Below, piece by piece: positions 1 through 9,261 of a DNA stretch of 64,000 bases (positions are counted from its first letter, which is position 1; every line of letters starts with the position of its first letter). This DNA is from Weissella confusa (lineage in GTDB: Bacteria > Bacillota > Bacilli > Lactobacillales > Lactobacillaceae). The notes under the pieces are model-generated. The model was given only the letters and a program-made list of their open reading frames with translations. It did not search any database and was not told the DNA's origin. Where the stretch lies: positions 1 to 64,000 of the forward strand of contig JQAY01000003.1 in the NCBI GenBank assembly GCA_001436895.1. Reading direction: 5' to 3'. Both the position numbers and the translations under genes were made by a program.

Positions 1-104
1 ATGCTTTTTATAACTTCGTTGCCGCAACAACATAATATATAATACACATCCATTTATGAATCGTCAACCCCTTTTTTAAAAGAAGTTTGAATTCATTTTA
101 TTTT

Positions 105-1151
105 CTACTTGTGAACGTACATCGCATCCCCAAAACTAAAGAAGCGATAACCCTCAGAAATAGCGTGTTGATAAGCATTCAAGATGTTTTCACGTCCAGT
201 AAACGCCGCAACCAACATCACCAAAGTTGACTTTGGCAAGTGGAAGTTTGTAATGAACGCATCAACAACCGTCCACTTGTAACCAGGCTTAATGAAGATA
301 TCCGTCCAACCTGAGTCTTCTCGCAGTTCACCATTAAACTTTGAGCCAATTGTCTCAAGGGTACGGATTGATGTTGTACCCGTTGCCACGATACGACCAC
401 CATTGGCCTTCACATCATTCAATGTTTGTGCCGCCTCAGCTGACAATTGGTAGAACTCTGAGTGCATCTTGTGATCCTCAATGTTCTCTTCTTCAACCGG
501 ACGGAACGTTCCTAGACCAACGTGCAACGTCAATTCAACTAGCTTAACACCCTTATCAGCAGCCTTTTGCAATAGCTCTGGTGTCCAGTGCAATCCAGCC
601 GTTGGCGCTGCAGCTGATCCATTAACCTTTGAGTAAACCGTTTGATAACGTTCCTTATCATCTAGCTTCTCTTTAATATATGGTGGCAATGGCATTTCAC
701 CAAGTGATTCCAAAATCTCCAAGAAGATACCATCGTACTTAAACTCAATCATACGACCACCGTGTTCAAGCTCTTCAGTGACGACTGCCTTCAATGCACC
801 ATCCCCAAAGACGATTTCTTGACCCACTGGGTACTTCTTAGCTGGCTTTACCAACGTTTCCCAAACATCACCATGATCTTGACGCAGCAACAAGACTTCT
901 ACGTGACCACCAGTTCCTGGACGCTCACCATAAAGGCGTGCTGGCAAGACGCGTGAGTTATTCATAACCAATGCATCGCCAGGATTTAGGTAATCCAAAA
1001 TATCATAGAAGTGTCGATCGTGTACTTCACCCGTTTCTGCATTCAATTCCAACAAACGTGAGCCATCGCGTTGCTTCAATGGCGTTTGTGCAATCAATTC
1101 ATGTGGCAAATCATAGTCAAAATCTTCAAGTGTATAGTGTTGTTCTGTCAT
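105..1151 (-). CDS. queA: S-adenosylmethionine:tRNA ribosyltransferase-isomerase QueA
   Basis: QueA transfers and isomerises the ribosyl group of S-adenosylmethionine onto 7-aminomethyl-7-deazaguanine in the tRNA wobble position, giving epoxyqueuosine. It is a cytoplasmic tRNA-modification enzyme. The 348-residue length is normal for the family. Recognisable family blocks are [12 protein letters not shown] near residues 64-75, PTAGLHWT near 185 and [10 protein letters not shown] near 213. It is the last gene of ruvA-ruvB-queA, only 5 nt after ruvB, an order common in Firmicutes. The roughly 100 bases beyond its stop at the window edge show no gene and no convincing terminator. Confidence 0.96.
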   Translation of the reverse strand: MTEQHYTLEDFDYDLPHELIAQTPLKQRDGSRLLELNAETGEVHDRHFYDILDYLNPGDALVMNNSRVLPARLYGERPGTGGHVEVLLLRQDHGDVWETLVKPAKKYPVGQEIVFGDGALKAVVTEELEHGGRMIEFKYDGIFLEILESLGEMPLPPYIKEKLDDKERYQTVYSKVNGSAAAPTAGLHWTPELLQKAADKGVKLVELTLHVGLGTFRPVEEENIEDHKMHSEFYQLSAEAAQTLNDVKANGGRIVATGTTSIRTLETIGSKFNGELREDSGWTDIFIKPGYKWTVVDAFITNFHLPKSTLVMLVAAFTGRENILNAYQHAISEGYRFFSFGDAMYVHK

Positions 1152-1156
1152 CTCAA

Positions 1157-2167
1157 TTAACCCTTCTTCTGAACAAATGGTAGTCCTAAGTGTTCATACG
1201 CTGCTTGCGTCACCACACGTCCGCGCGGTGTACGCTGCAAGAAACCAATTTGTAGCAAATATGGCTCATACATTGATTCAATCGTATCAACTTCTTCACC
1301 AATATTAGCTGCGATGGTATTCACACCCACCGGGCCACCTTGATAGTATTCAATCATTGTGCGCAAAATCTTGTGGTCAACTTCATCTAGTCCGGCACTA
1401 TCAACCTTCAACAAATCCAATGAGAAGTTAACCATCGCATCATCGATGTCATCGCGCTGCTTCACCATCGCGAAGTCGCGCACACGACGAAGTAGACGAT
1501 TTGCGACACGTGGCGTTCCACGTGATCGGCGAGCCAATTCAATCGCACCCGACTCTTTAATCGTTGTATTAAAAATGTCAGCTGAACGTTGAATAATCTC
1601 TGCTAACTCAGCTGTTGTGTAATACGCCATGTGTTCGACAATACCAAAGCGATCGCGCAACGGTTGTGACAACATACCGGCACGCGTTGTTGCACCAATC
1701 AATGTGAATGGTGGCAACGGGAAGTGAATTGGTCGGGCAGTTGGGCCTTCACCAGCGATAATATCAACGTAGAAGTCTTCCATCGCTGAATAAAGCATTT
1801 CCTCAACTGTCTTAGGCATACGGTGAATTTCATCAATAAACAACACGTCACCCGGTTGCAATTCATTTAGCAAAGCCAACAAATCGCCCGACTTTTCAAT
1901 CGCTGGCCCTGACGTCGTACGCAAACCAACGCCCATTTCATTAGCAATCACCATTGCCAGCGTCGTCTTACCTAGTCCAGGTGGTCCATACAGCAAAACG
2001 TGGTCAAGGGGTTCTTCACGTTGACGGGCCGCTTGAATATAAACTTGCAAGCGGGCCTTCAGCGGTTCTTGACCGATGTATTGACTCAACGTTGATGGGC
2101 GAAGTGACTTTTCAATCAATTCCTCACCGAAATCAGCCGCCGTGTCACGTAAAATATCGTCAGCCAT
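1157..2167 (-). CDS. ruvB: Holliday junction branch migration helicase RuvB
   Basis: RuvB is the AAA+ motor that drives branch migration of Holliday junctions together with RuvA. Visible motifs are Walker [10 protein letters not shown] (residues 61-69), Walker B IDEIH (111-115), sensor 1 GATTRAG (158-164), the arginine-finger region RDRFG (about 171-175), and a C-terminal winged-helix DNA-binding domain. The 336-residue length is typical. It lies 22 nt after ruvA and 5 nt before queA, so the three genes are probably cotranscribed. Confidence 0.97.
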   Translation of the reverse strand: MADDILRDTAADFGEELIEKSLRPSTLSQYIGQEPLKARLQVYIQAARQREEPLDHVLLYGPPGLGKTTLAMVIANEMGVGLRTTSGPAIEKSGDLLALLNELQPGDVLFIDEIHRMPKTVEEMLYSAMEDFYVDIIAGEGPTARPIHFPLPPFTLIGATTRAGMLSQPLRDRFGIVEHMAYYTTAELAEIIQRSADIFNTTIKESGAIELARRSRGTPRVANRLLRRVRDFAMVKQRDDIDDAMVNFSLDLLKVDSAGLDEVDHKILRTMIEYYQGGPVGVNTIAANIGEEVDTIESMYEPYLLQIGFLQRTPRGRVVTQAAYEHLGLPFVQKKG

Positions 2168-2189
2168 CTAACAGCCTCCTTTCGGCTTA

Positions 2190-2792
2190 TTATTGGAGTA
2201 ACTTCAAACCAGCACTGACATACGCAGCCGTATCCATTGGGGCTTCCTTAGCCAGTGCCTTTTCAACCTTATTAACATCTTTCTTCGCATATCCAAGCGC
2301 TTCAAGTGCCAACAAAGCATCCGTCAACTCTGGGTTATCATCATTAGCTGGTTGCGTTGGCAAAATCAAACCAAGATCAGTGTCATTATTAAACGGCAAA
2401 TCACCAAGCTTGTTTTGCAAATCCAGAATGATTTGTTGCGCTGTCTTTTTACCAATACCAGGGAACTTAATCAAGAAGTTCACATCGTTATTAGCAATCG
2501 CGCTCACTAGCCCACTGTGATCAGCATTCGCCAAAATGGCCAAAGCTGACTTCGGACCAATCCCAGACACGTTTAGCAGCTTTTGGAACAGCAACTTTTC
2601 ATCAGCCGTAATAAAGCCATACAAAGATTGCTCGTTTTCACGAATAATTTGCTCAACGTAAACGCGTTCTAATTCATTCAATGGAAAAGCGTATGGATTG
2701 GCAACTAAGACGCGATAGCCAACGCCACCAACTTCCACAACGATGTAATTTGGTGCAATATCAGTAATAACACCATTCAAATACTCGTACAT
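2190..2792 (-). CDS. ruvA: Holliday junction branch migration protein RuvA
   Basis: RuvA binds the four-way junction and loads RuvB. The protein has 200 residues: an N-terminal OB fold beginning MYEYLNGVIT, two helix-hairpin-helix motifs (VSGIGPKSAL around residue 75 and FPGIGKKTAQ around 110), and a C-terminal domain III that contacts RuvB. A GGGAGAAG Shine-Dalgarno sits just upstream of the ATG. It is first in the ruvA-ruvB-queA operon and preceded by an extended -10 promoter candidate. Confidence 0.96.
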   Translation of the reverse strand: MYEYLNGVITDIAPNYIVVEVGGVGYRVLVANPYAFPLNELERVYVEQIIRENEQSLYGFITADEKLLFQKLLNVSGIGPKSALAILANADHSGLVSAIANNDVNFLIKFPGIGKKTAQQIILDLQNKLGDLPFNNDTDLGLILPTQPANDDNPELTDALLALEALGYAKKDVNKVEKALAKEAPMDTAAYVSAGLKLLQ

Positions 2793-2824
2793 CTATCTTC
2801 TCCCTGTTCATTTACTTAATTCAT

Positions 2825-2830
2825 ATTGTA
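2825..2830 (-). promoter_or_regulatory. Candidate extended -10 of the ruvA-ruvB-queA promoter
   Basis: Reading the minus strand, TGG-TACAAT lies about 35 nt before the ruvA start codon. The TGN extension is present, but no good -35 hexamer is seen 17 nt upstream, so this is only a candidate. Confidence 0.4.
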
Positions 2831-3115
2831 CCAGAAATTAAGTTTTCCCGAACAGGAAGATACAAAATCAAGCATCTGGCTCCTTTTGTATCACATGCGA
2901 TACACCGAAAGCACTTTTAGTTAGTCAAATCGATAATTTCTAGTTTTCTTTCACAATTCGTTCACAACTCAAAGCTATTATAAGTATATCGACTTGATGT
3001 TAACCGAATTACAAACCCATGTAATTCTGCAAGTTGATTCGTCACCCACATGGCGATTGATTTTGCTTTCCCAAGCGAATCTACTCAATTAACATATCTC
3101 TTATAAACCTACAGC
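2831..3115. other. Intergenic region without a supported gene
   Basis: AT-rich spacer between ruvA and the adenine deaminase gene. It contains the upstream part of the ruvA promoter region. A 31-codon plus-strand ORF at 2997 lacks a ribosome binding site. A plus-strand transcript ending at the bidirectional hairpin at 3116-3152 is conceivable but not shown. Confidence 0.5.
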
Positions 3116-3152
3116 AAAAATGGACCAAGTCTTCGTGACTCGGTCCATTTTT
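3116..3152 (-). terminator. Terminator after adenine deaminase
   Basis: The inverted repeat TGGACC...GGTCCA with an extended stem is flanked by A5 on one side and T5 on the other. It lies 16 nt after the ade stop and would also work on the plus strand. Confidence 0.85.
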
Positions 3153-3167
3153 GTTTACCATCATTTT

Positions 3168-4832
3168 CTATTCAGCATCAATACCAATGAATGACCATGT
3201 GTCAAAATCAAACAGGCCTTGATCCGTAATCTTCAAACTTGGAATAACTGGCAATGCCATAAACGACAACGTTTGGAAGACATCAAAGTCGACATTGCAT
3301 AGTTGCGAAATCTTAGCATGCAACTCACGGGTCTTAGCAACTGTCGTTTCAACTGATGCCGTGGTCATCAACCCACCAATTTCAAGTGGCAGTGCTGTAA
3401 CGTCGCCTTGTCCATCCACAACAACCATACCGCCACCAATTTCGCGGAGCGCATTGGCCGCCTGCACAATCGCTTCATCACTGGCACCAGCAATCACCAC
3501 ATTGTGCGAATCATTTGAGAAAGTTGTGCCAACGGCGCCTTCCCGAATGCCCAACCCGCGAATGATACCAACGCCATTACCCAAATCATGGTAACGTTCC
3601 GCAACCGTAATCTTGGCAAATTCAGCCGTTGGCATAAATTCATGGTCTTCATTCATTGTGACATCGACAATGCTGTGTTCGGTATCAATGTGGAAAGGCT
3701 TTACGTCAATAACGTGCGCACGGCCCGTCTTCAATGGCAATGCCAAATCAGCCTTAGTCAAAGAAACATTCATCAAGTTCGTGGCGAATGGGCGTGGTTG
3801 CACCGGCTCGTGCTCATCGATCCATTCACCGCTGACCATCGTACGTGTTGGTTTCAACGTCTTTAAATCACCCACCACAACCAAATCAGCCACATACCCA
3901 GCCGTCAACGCACCAACATTAGCGAGGTGATGTGCTTCGGCCGCATTCAACGTTGCCATTGTCAACGCCAATTCAGGAGCCATCCCCGCGTTCATCGCAA
4001 CACGTACACTATGGTCGACACCACCATTTTCTGCAATATCCACTGCCGTCTTATCATCAGTTGCAAATGAGAATTGACGTTGATTTTGGGCATTGATGGC
4101 TGGCAAGATTGCCAATTCATCTTGTTCAACCGTCCCTTCGCGAATCAAGATGTGCATGCCAAGCGCTGCACGTTCAGCAGCTTCCTGGGCATTAACCGCT
4201 TCGTGATCGGTATCAATGCCAACATTACGGTAATCCGCAATTTGCTCAGGGGTTAGCCCTGCTCCATGACCATCAACCGTTTTGTGTGCAGCCAATGCAT
4301 CAGCAATCTTTTGCATCATATCTGGATCGGCATTTGCGACCGCTGGATAGTCCATCACTTCAGCCAACCCACCGACGTCGGGATGCTCGTAAAACGGCTT
4401 CAAGTCAGCCGCATGCAGCGCTGCCCCAGTGCGCTCGAAGTTCGTGGCCGGTACTGACGATGGCAACATCACATGATAATGGAACGGCGTCCGGCCAGCT
4501 TCATCCAACATATATTGGATAGCTGGTGCACCAGCCACACTCGCAATTTCATGTGGATCAATGAAAGCGCGGGTAACCCCATGGTCCATGAAAACACTTG
4601 CCAAGGTTGTCGGTGCTAACGTCGTACTTTCAACGTGCATGTGCGCATCAATCAAGCCTGGAATCACGTACTGACCTTGCGCATCATACGTTTGGCTTGC
4701 GACGCCATCAGTCGGCGTACCCAAGAAAACAATTTTGTCACCAGTTACCCAAAGATCCGTCTCAACAAATTTTTGATTAAAAACATCAAGTACTTTGGCA
4801 TTCGTAATATGCCAATCTGCTGTTACTGTCAT
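3168..4832 (-). CDS. ade: Adenine deaminase
   Basis: Adenine deaminase of the amidohydrolase superfamily (AdeC type) converts adenine to hypoxanthine and ammonia for purine salvage. The metal-binding motif DAHMHVEST lies near residue 62, followed by DPHEIASV near 92, DGHGAG, and a C-terminal adenine-deaminase domain. The longer ORF begins at 4868 but would start inside the terminator hairpin of the upstream gene. The ATG at 4832 has AGGGG eight bases upstream and begins MTVTADWHI, giving 554 residues. The neighbouring guaB genes make this a small purine locus: adenine to hypoxanthine, then IMP to XMP. Confidence 0.93.
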   Translation of the reverse strand: MTVTADWHITNAKVLDVFNQKFVETDLWVTGDKIVFLGTPTDGVASQTYDAQGQYVIPGLIDAHMHVESTTLAPTTLASVFMDHGVTRAFIDPHEIASVAGAPAIQYMLDEAGRTPFHYHVMLPSSVPATNFERTGAALHAADLKPFYEHPDVGGLAEVMDYPAVANADPDMMQKIADALAAHKTVDGHGAGLTPEQIADYRNVGIDTDHEAVNAQEAAERAALGMHILIREGTVEQDELAILPAINAQNQRQFSFATDDKTAVDIAENGGVDHSVRVAMNAGMAPELALTMATLNAAEAHHLANVGALTAGYVADLVVVGDLKTLKPTRTMVSGEWIDEHEPVQPRPFATNLMNVSLTKADLALPLKTGRAHVIDVKPFHIDTEHSIVDVTMNEDHEFMPTAEFAKITVAERYHDLGNGVGIIRGLGIREGAVGTTFSNDSHNVVIAGASDEAIVQAANALREIGGGMVVVDGQGDVTALPLEIGGLMTTASVETTVAKTRELHAKISQLCNVDFDVFQTLSFMALPVIPSLKITDQGLFDFDTWSFIGIDAE

Positions 4833-4856
4833 TTCATTACCCCTATGTATACAAGA

Positions 4857-4879
4857 AAAGTGCGGCAAGCCGCACTTTC
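4857..4879 (-). terminator. Terminator after the guaB-like paralogue
   Basis: The perfect hairpin AAAGTGCGG-CAAG-CCGCACTTT starts 10 nt after the stop of the guaB-like gene. It lies between that gene and ade, which supports the shorter ade start. Confidence 0.8.
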
Positions 4880-4888
4880 GGTTTAAAT

Positions 4889-5767
4889 CTATTGCTTGGC
4901 GTAGTTCGGTGCTGACTTTGTCAATTCCACGTCATGTGGGTGACTTTCAGCCAAACCAGCCGCTGTAATTTGGACAAATTGCGCATTAAGACGCAAATCA
5001 TCGATGGTTGCTGAACCAGTGTAGCCCATGCCTGAACGGAGCCCACCAGCAATTTGGAACAAATCATCCGCAGGTGTGTCACCGATAATATCGGTGTCGA
5101 CCATAACAGCTACCGCACCAGCAGCCAACGCCTTTACGATGTCACCTGAGTAGCGAATACCAGCACCCAAAACAACGCCCAAAACAACGCCGGCATCAAA
5201 TTCGCTCGCAACTTCAGCAACTGCCATCGTTGTCGTTACCGTATATACCGGTTGACCAGGCAATGGGGCTACCTTAACCAAATCAATGCCCGTTTCAAAC
5301 AATCGACGGGCCGTCTCAGCATCAGCAACTGGACCAGCCATAATCGTCAATGGCGGTACTTGTTGCGCCAACAAACGCAACGACTCGATGGCTTGGTCAA
5401 GGTTGTCATCCAATACAAAATCAATCAACTTCGCCCCAGCTGCATGGAGCATAACTGCCGTCTCAAATGCATCAACTTCATTCAAGACTTCGACCCCAAC
5501 AAGGGTAGCCTCATCATCAGCGACCATTGTTTGCACATCTTGTAATTGCGTTCCCCCAGCTGGCAAGACTGCCAGTGCACCGTTTTCAGCGAATGCTTGT
5601 GCCATCCCCAAATCCGTCATCGCTGGTGCCCCAATCACCGGCAATGCCTCTTGCACATCAGCTGACAAATTCGTCGCCAAAGACACGGCGTTTGGCAAAA
5701 CGTTTGATTCACTTGGTACCAACAATACTTGATCCAAACTCAATCCAGCTACTTCTGTTTCCATCAT
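4889..5767 (-). CDS. Degenerate IMP dehydrogenase-like protein, probably inactive
   Basis: This 292-residue protein keeps the IMP dehydrogenase fold signature. The N-terminus resembles GLTFDDVLLVPAESNVLPNEV, and the C-terminus has YSGDIVKALAAGAVAVM, LRSGMGYTGSA and AAGLAESHPHDV. It lacks what makes the enzyme work. The catalytic loop GPGSICTT is replaced by APLPGQPVYTV with no cysteine, the substrate-binding DSAHG is absent, and the flap with the YRGMGS motif is deleted. There are no CBS domains. It lies 14 nt downstream of the intact guaB and is likely cotranscribed from the riboswitch-controlled promoter. It could be a regulatory or structural partner of GuaB or a decaying duplicate. The frame is intact and has a good AGGGGAGAG ribosome site. 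Confidence 0.8.
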   Translation of the reverse strand: MMETEVAGLSLDQVLLVPSESNVLPNAVSLATNLSADVQEALPVIGAPAMTDLGMAQAFAENGALAVLPAGGTQLQDVQTMVADDEATLVGVEVLNEVDAFETAVMLHAAGAKLIDFVLDDNLDQAIESLRLLAQQVPPLTIMAGPVADAETARRLFETGIDLVKVAPLPGQPVYTVTTTMAVAEVASEFDAGVVLGVVLGAGIRYSGDIVKALAAGAVAVMVDTDIIGDTPADDLFQIAGGLRSGMGYTGSATIDDLRLNAQFVQITAAGLAESHPHDVELTKSAPNYAKQ

Positions 5768-5781
5768 GTTTAAACTCTCCC

Positions 5782-6927
5782 CTAGGCTTGTGCGACAACG
5801 ATACGTGGTACTTGTGGCAAACGCGTGTAATCAACCGCTTGCTTCATATTAGCCAAGTGACCTTGGTTCACCATCTCATCAATTGTCGTTGCACCAGCAT
5901 TTACCATGCCACGTCGAACCCCAACCAATACATTGTTCAAGACATCCGTCAACGCACCCTTGTACGCCGTACGTGCTTCGATACCCTCTGGCACCATCTT
6001 GTTGGCTTCATTAACTTCACCTTGGAAATAACGATCCTTTGAACCGTTTTCCATCGCTGCAATTGATCCCATACCACGGTACGACTTGTATTGGTGACCT
6101 GTTTGTTCATCAGTAAAGACTTCCCCAGGTGCTTCCAAGGTACCAGCAAGCATTGATCCAAGCATCACTGCGTTTCCACCCGAAGCCAACGCCTTTACAA
6201 CATCACCAGCATCCTTGATACCACCGTCAGCAATGATGGCCTTGCCGTATTGCTTGGCAACTTCAGCTGCATCGGCAATGGCTGAAATTTGTGGAACCCC
6301 CACACCAGCCACAACACGCGTCGTGCAAATTGAACCAGGTCCGATTCCAACCTTAACCACGTCGGCACCTGCATCGTACAAGGCAGCAGCGCCAGCCTTC
6401 GTCGCAATATTTCCAGCAATGATGTTCAACTCTGGGAAGGCAGCACGTACTTCGCTAACCTTACGCAACACCCCTTCTGAATGACCATGGGCCGAATCAA
6501 GCACGATTGCATCAACGCCAGCTTCAACCAAGGCACCAACACGCGTCACTGTATCTGACGTCACACCAACCGCACCAGCGACCAACAAGCGACCGTTAAA
6601 ATCAACCGCTGCTTGTGGGTAGCGTGCGACATCGATTGTTGCCGCCTTGACCTTAGCAACCTCGGCTGCTTGGTCGGCAATCAACATGTTCTTGTGAACC
6701 ACACCCATACCACCAAGCAAAGCCAATTGCGTTGCCAAACGCGCTTCGGTTACCGTATCCATCGCGGCTGACAACATAGGAATGTTGAGGTGCAAAGTTG
6801 GTGTTAGGGTCGTTGCCAAAAAAATATCGCTTTGTGATAATCCGTTAGTCGTGTTGTTTACCAATTGAACGTCATCAAACGTCAATCCCATTGGAACGAA
6901 CTTATTTGTGGCTGAAAAGTGTGACAT
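5782..6927 (-). CDS. guaB: IMP dehydrogenase lacking CBS domains
   Basis: This enzyme oxidises IMP to XMP with NAD+, the committed step of guanine nucleotide synthesis. The catalytic loop [11 protein letters not shown] carries the nucleophilic cysteine at residue 201. Also present are [28 protein letters not shown] and the flap KSYRGMGS. At 381 residues it lacks the usual CBS pair, as in several lactobacilli. A GMP reductase is less likely but belongs to the same superfamily. The ATG at 6927 has GGAGGT five bases upstream. The longer ORF start lies inside the leader terminator. The 5' leader carries a purine riboswitch and an intrinsic terminator, so transcription should fall when guanine is abundant. 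Confidence 0.88.
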   Translation of the reverse strand: MSHFSATNKFVPMGLTFDDVQLVNNTTNGLSQSDIFLATTLTPTLHLNIPMLSAAMDTVTEARLATQLALLGGMGVVHKNMLIADQAAEVAKVKAATIDVARYPQAAVDFNGRLLVAGAVGVTSDTVTRVGALVEAGVDAIVLDSAHGHSEGVLRKVSEVRAAFPELNIIAGNIATKAGAAALYDAGADVVKVGIGPGSICTTRVVAGVGVPQISAIADAAEVAKQYGKAIIADGGIKDAGDVVKALASGGNAVMLGSMLAGTLEAPGEVFTDEQTGHQYKSYRGMGSIAAMENGSKDRYFQGEVNEANKMVPEGIEARTAYKGALTDVLNNVLVGVRRGMVNAGATTIDEMVNQGHLANMKQAVDYTRLPQVPRIVVAQA

Positions 6928-6950
6928 GAGAACCTCCAAATTTTGTGTAA

Positions 6951-6989
6951 CAAAAAAGCATTTCTGGATACAGTGATCCACAAATGCTT
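6951..6989 (-). terminator. Attenuator terminator in the guaB leader
   Basis: On the minus strand a long stem (AAGCATTT...AAATGCTT with GGATC/GATCC-type inner pairs) is followed by T6. It lies between the aptamer and the guaB ribosome site, the expected expression platform of a transcriptional OFF switch. Confidence 0.85.
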
Positions 6990-7017
6990 ACAAAGAGGGT
7001 TTTCTCTTGTGAGTCAT

Positions 7018-7087
7018 TTGCGGATTGTCGCCACTTTAGGTAGGCGGTAGAAACTCGCTGGCCATTTTCCAGCAATTAAATCTGCAA
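7018..7087 (-). promoter_or_regulatory. Purine (guanine-class) riboswitch aptamer upstream of guaB
   Basis: Read on the minus strand, the region aligns with the purine aptamer. P1 is UUGCAGA/UCCGCAA. J1/2 is UUUAAU. P2 GCUGG/CCAGC closes a seven-base loop AAAAUGG. J2/3 is AGUUUCUACC, the L3 side is ACCUAAAG, and J3/1 is GAC. The cytosine equivalent to position 74 predicts guanine or hypoxanthine binding. The pair normally A21-U75 appears inverted as U21-A75, and P3 is one base shorter than in the B. subtilis xpt aptamer. The attenuator at 6951-6989 follows. Confidence 0.87.
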
Positions 7088-7125
7088 GGACAAAAATGTC
7101 TTTTTTGAAAAAGTTATTGTTGAAT

Positions 7126-7153
7126 ATACTACACGACTTATGACAGATTGCAA
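7126..7153 (-). promoter_or_regulatory. Candidate promoter of the guaB leader
   Basis: On the minus strand, TTGCAA and TAGTAT are separated by 16 nt, and the aptamer follows about 40 nt downstream. Confidence 0.55.
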
Positions 7154-7294
7154 GCCCTAGATACGAATAAAATAGTTTTAATATGATTTTACGTTCGGTT
7201 AACAGTTTAACAGCCGTCAAACCGCGTGATTATTCCGAAAAATAAGCGTACAATAGTTACTTGTAAAAAATAAATAGCGATTGAGGAGGTCATC

Positions 7295-8527
7295 ATGATT
7301 CAGCGACGACTTTCTGGTCTCCCTACCTGGCAACGTAATTTGTACGTCCTCTGGTTCGGGGTTTTCATGACCGGAATTGGCTTCAGTGAAGTCATGCCAT
7401 TTCTCTCCCTTTACGTCGACACTTTGGGACACTTCACTAAGAACCAATTGACGTTCTACAGTGGTGCCGCTTTTGCGATTACCTTTTTGATGACGGCCAT
7501 TGTCTCACCATTTTGGGGTAAGCTCGCTGACAGTAAAGGCCGTAAGCTAATGTTGCTCCGTGCTTCATTAGGAATGGCGATTGTGTTCTTGCTCATGGGA
7601 GCAGCACAGAATATTTGGCAATTGATTTTCTTGCGCGCTTTGCAAGGATTGTTTGGTGGTTTCATTTCAAATGCAAACGCCATGATTGCCACGCAAACAC
7701 CAAAGGAACGCTCCGGCTACGCTTTGGGTCTATTGGTTACTGGTGTGACCGGTGGAAACTTGTTAGGACCGTTTCTTGGCGGTGTGCTAGCCTCATTGGT
7801 TAGCTATCGTATTTCATTTGTTATTACTGGTATTATTTTCCTACTCGTTTTCACCTTAACACTGACAATGGTCAAAGAAGAGTTCACACCTATCGAGCGT
7901 GGCGCTTCACCATCTCGTAAGGAAGTCTTCCAAATGTTGAAGTTCCCAAAGCTCACCATTGTCTTGTTTACCACCACGTTGATTATTCAAATGGTCAACC
8001 AATCAATCAGTCCGATTGTCGCACTATTTGTTCGTGAACTTAACCACGGTGCACCAAGTACGACTTTCTTAGCTGGTTTGGTTGCGGCAATGCCTGGAAT
8101 TGCAACAATGATTGCTGCACCACGTTTTGGTCGCATTGGTGACCGCATTGGGACGAACCGCATGATCATGATTGGTTTTGCATTAGCATTCATCTTTATG
8201 CTACCGACTGGTTTTGTGACCGCCGTCTGGCAATTGGTCATTCTGCGTTTCATGATTGGTATTTCAGATGCGACGATGTTGCCAGCCGTGCAAACGATGC
8301 TGTCGAAATCAACGCCACGTGAAATTACCTCACGTATCTTCGCCTACAATCAGTCATTCCAATCACTTGGTGCGGTTGCCGGACCAATGCTTGGTACCCT
8401 GGTTGCAACATACTTTGATTACAACGGTATCTTCATGGTCAGTGCCGCGTTGATTGTGGTTAACGCCATTATCTTCGGTACGAATACACGTTTCTTGCGT
8501 CACACTGATGACGACGTAAACGACTAA
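7295..8527 (+). CDS. MFS multidrug-type exporter
   Basis: This 410-residue major facilitator superfamily protein has about 12 predicted membrane segments. Motif A is GKLADSKGRK in the first cytoplasmic loop near residues 74-83. An antiporter motif C-like GVTGGNLLGPFLGG lies near segment 5. This places it with drug/H+ antiporters of the PmrA/TetA-like group, but the substrate cannot be read from sequence. The start is preceded by a strong GAGGAGG site. The gene is transcribed divergently from guaB and ends at a bidirectional terminator, so it is monocistronic. Confidence 0.85.
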   Translation: MIQRRLSGLPTWQRNLYVLWFGVFMTGIGFSEVMPFLSLYVDTLGHFTKNQLTFYSGAAFAITFLMTAIVSPFWGKLADSKGRKLMLLRASLGMAIVFLLMGAAQNIWQLIFLRALQGLFGGFISNANAMIATQTPKERSGYALGLLVTGVTGGNLLGPFLGGVLASLVSYRISFVITGIIFLLVFTLTLTMVKEEFTPIERGASPSRKEVFQMLKFPKLTIVLFTTTLIIQMVNQSISPIVALFVRELNHGAPSTTFLAGLVAAMPGIATMIAAPRFGRIGDRIGTNRMIMIGFALAFIFMLPTGFVTAVWQLVILRFMIGISDATMLPAVQTMLSKSTPREITSRIFAYNQSFQSLGAVAGPMLGTLVATYFDYNGIFMVSAALIVVNAIIFGTNTRFLRHTDDDVND

Positions 8528-8531
8528 AAAT

Positions 8532-8580
8532 AAAAGGTCGATGTTACTCAATTTCTCGAGTAGCATCGACCTTATTTTTT
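8532..8580. terminator. Bidirectional terminator between convergent genes
   Basis: GGTCGATG(T/C)TACTC pairs with GAGTAGCATCGACC, flanked by A-rich and T-rich tracts. It serves the MFS gene and the convergent DUF1361 gene. Confidence 0.88.
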
Positions 8581-9199
8581 ACTTCATTTTTCTGAGAATG
8601 TGGTACATCAACAGCAAAGCCAGTTGCAACGCACCAAATGACATCACAAACACAAAACTGTGCATGGTAAAGGCTTGCAATACTTGTTGCACAACCGAAT
8701 GACCGTTAGTCAGCAGATCCCATGAGTTTAGACGCAGGAATCGGCCGAGGTAAATCCCAAATGCCGATACCAATGACAAAACAGCATAAAATGCTAGTGC
8801 CTCAATTCTGGCTTCTTCACCAAAAAAGCGGACCGCCATGATATGTGCCGATGACACCCCTAACAACGTACCAATCATCACACCACTAGCCAACAACGCG
8901 TAGTTAAAGAACTGCGTCTCAGTCATCAAACCTGTTCCAATTGATGATAAGTGACTAAAGTCCGTCAGCATGTACATTGTATTTGGAAAGAAAATCAACC
9001 AAACAAGTGTTAGCACAACTGTCATCCAACGCTTTAGTTGGCGATTTTTGATTAACAGCGATAAATCAAACGGGATTAACGCTAAAAAGACGTTCCATAT
9101 TAAAAACATGAAATTCGTCGGAAACAGCCACACTGTTAGCATGAACAGTGCCACCAATATATGAATTTCAACTATGCCCCGCTTCACATTTCTCACCAA
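8579..9199 (-). CDS. DUF1361-family membrane protein
   Basis: This 206-residue integral membrane protein has about six hydrophobic segments. It matches DUF1361 by NVFLALIPFDLS near residue 37, FFPNTMYMLTDFSHL near 71 and the conserved LRLNSWD late in the chain. The function of this family is unknown. The first codon is TTG, and GTG codons at 9196 and 9187 are alternative starts. AAAGGG lies immediately before the TTG, so the exact start is uncertain. It stands alone between a terminator and the yigZ gene. Confidence 0.8.
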   Translation of the reverse strand: MVRNVKRGIVEIHILVALFMLTVWLFPTNFMFLIWNVFLALIPFDLSLLIKNRQLKRWMTVVLTLVWLIFFPNTMYMLTDFSHLSSIGTGLMTETQFFNYALLASGVMIGTLLGVSSAHIMAVRFFGEEARIEALAFYAVLSLVSAFGIYLGRFLRLNSWDLLTNGHSVVQQVLQAFTMHSFVFVMSFGALQLALLLMYHILRKMK

Positions 9200-9261
9200 C
9201 CCTTTAAAACATCATACCTTCATTATACGGCGCGAACATTAAACTAAGCCAAACTTAGCTT

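Noticed and set aside
2997..3092. Short plus-strand ORF of about 31 codons (MLTELQTHVILQVD...)
   Set aside because: No ribosome site or codon evidence, and it lies in an AT-rich spacer.
4833..4868. Longer ade start at 4868
   Set aside because: It would place the N-terminus inside the terminator hairpin of the upstream gene. The ATG at 4832 has the ribosome site.
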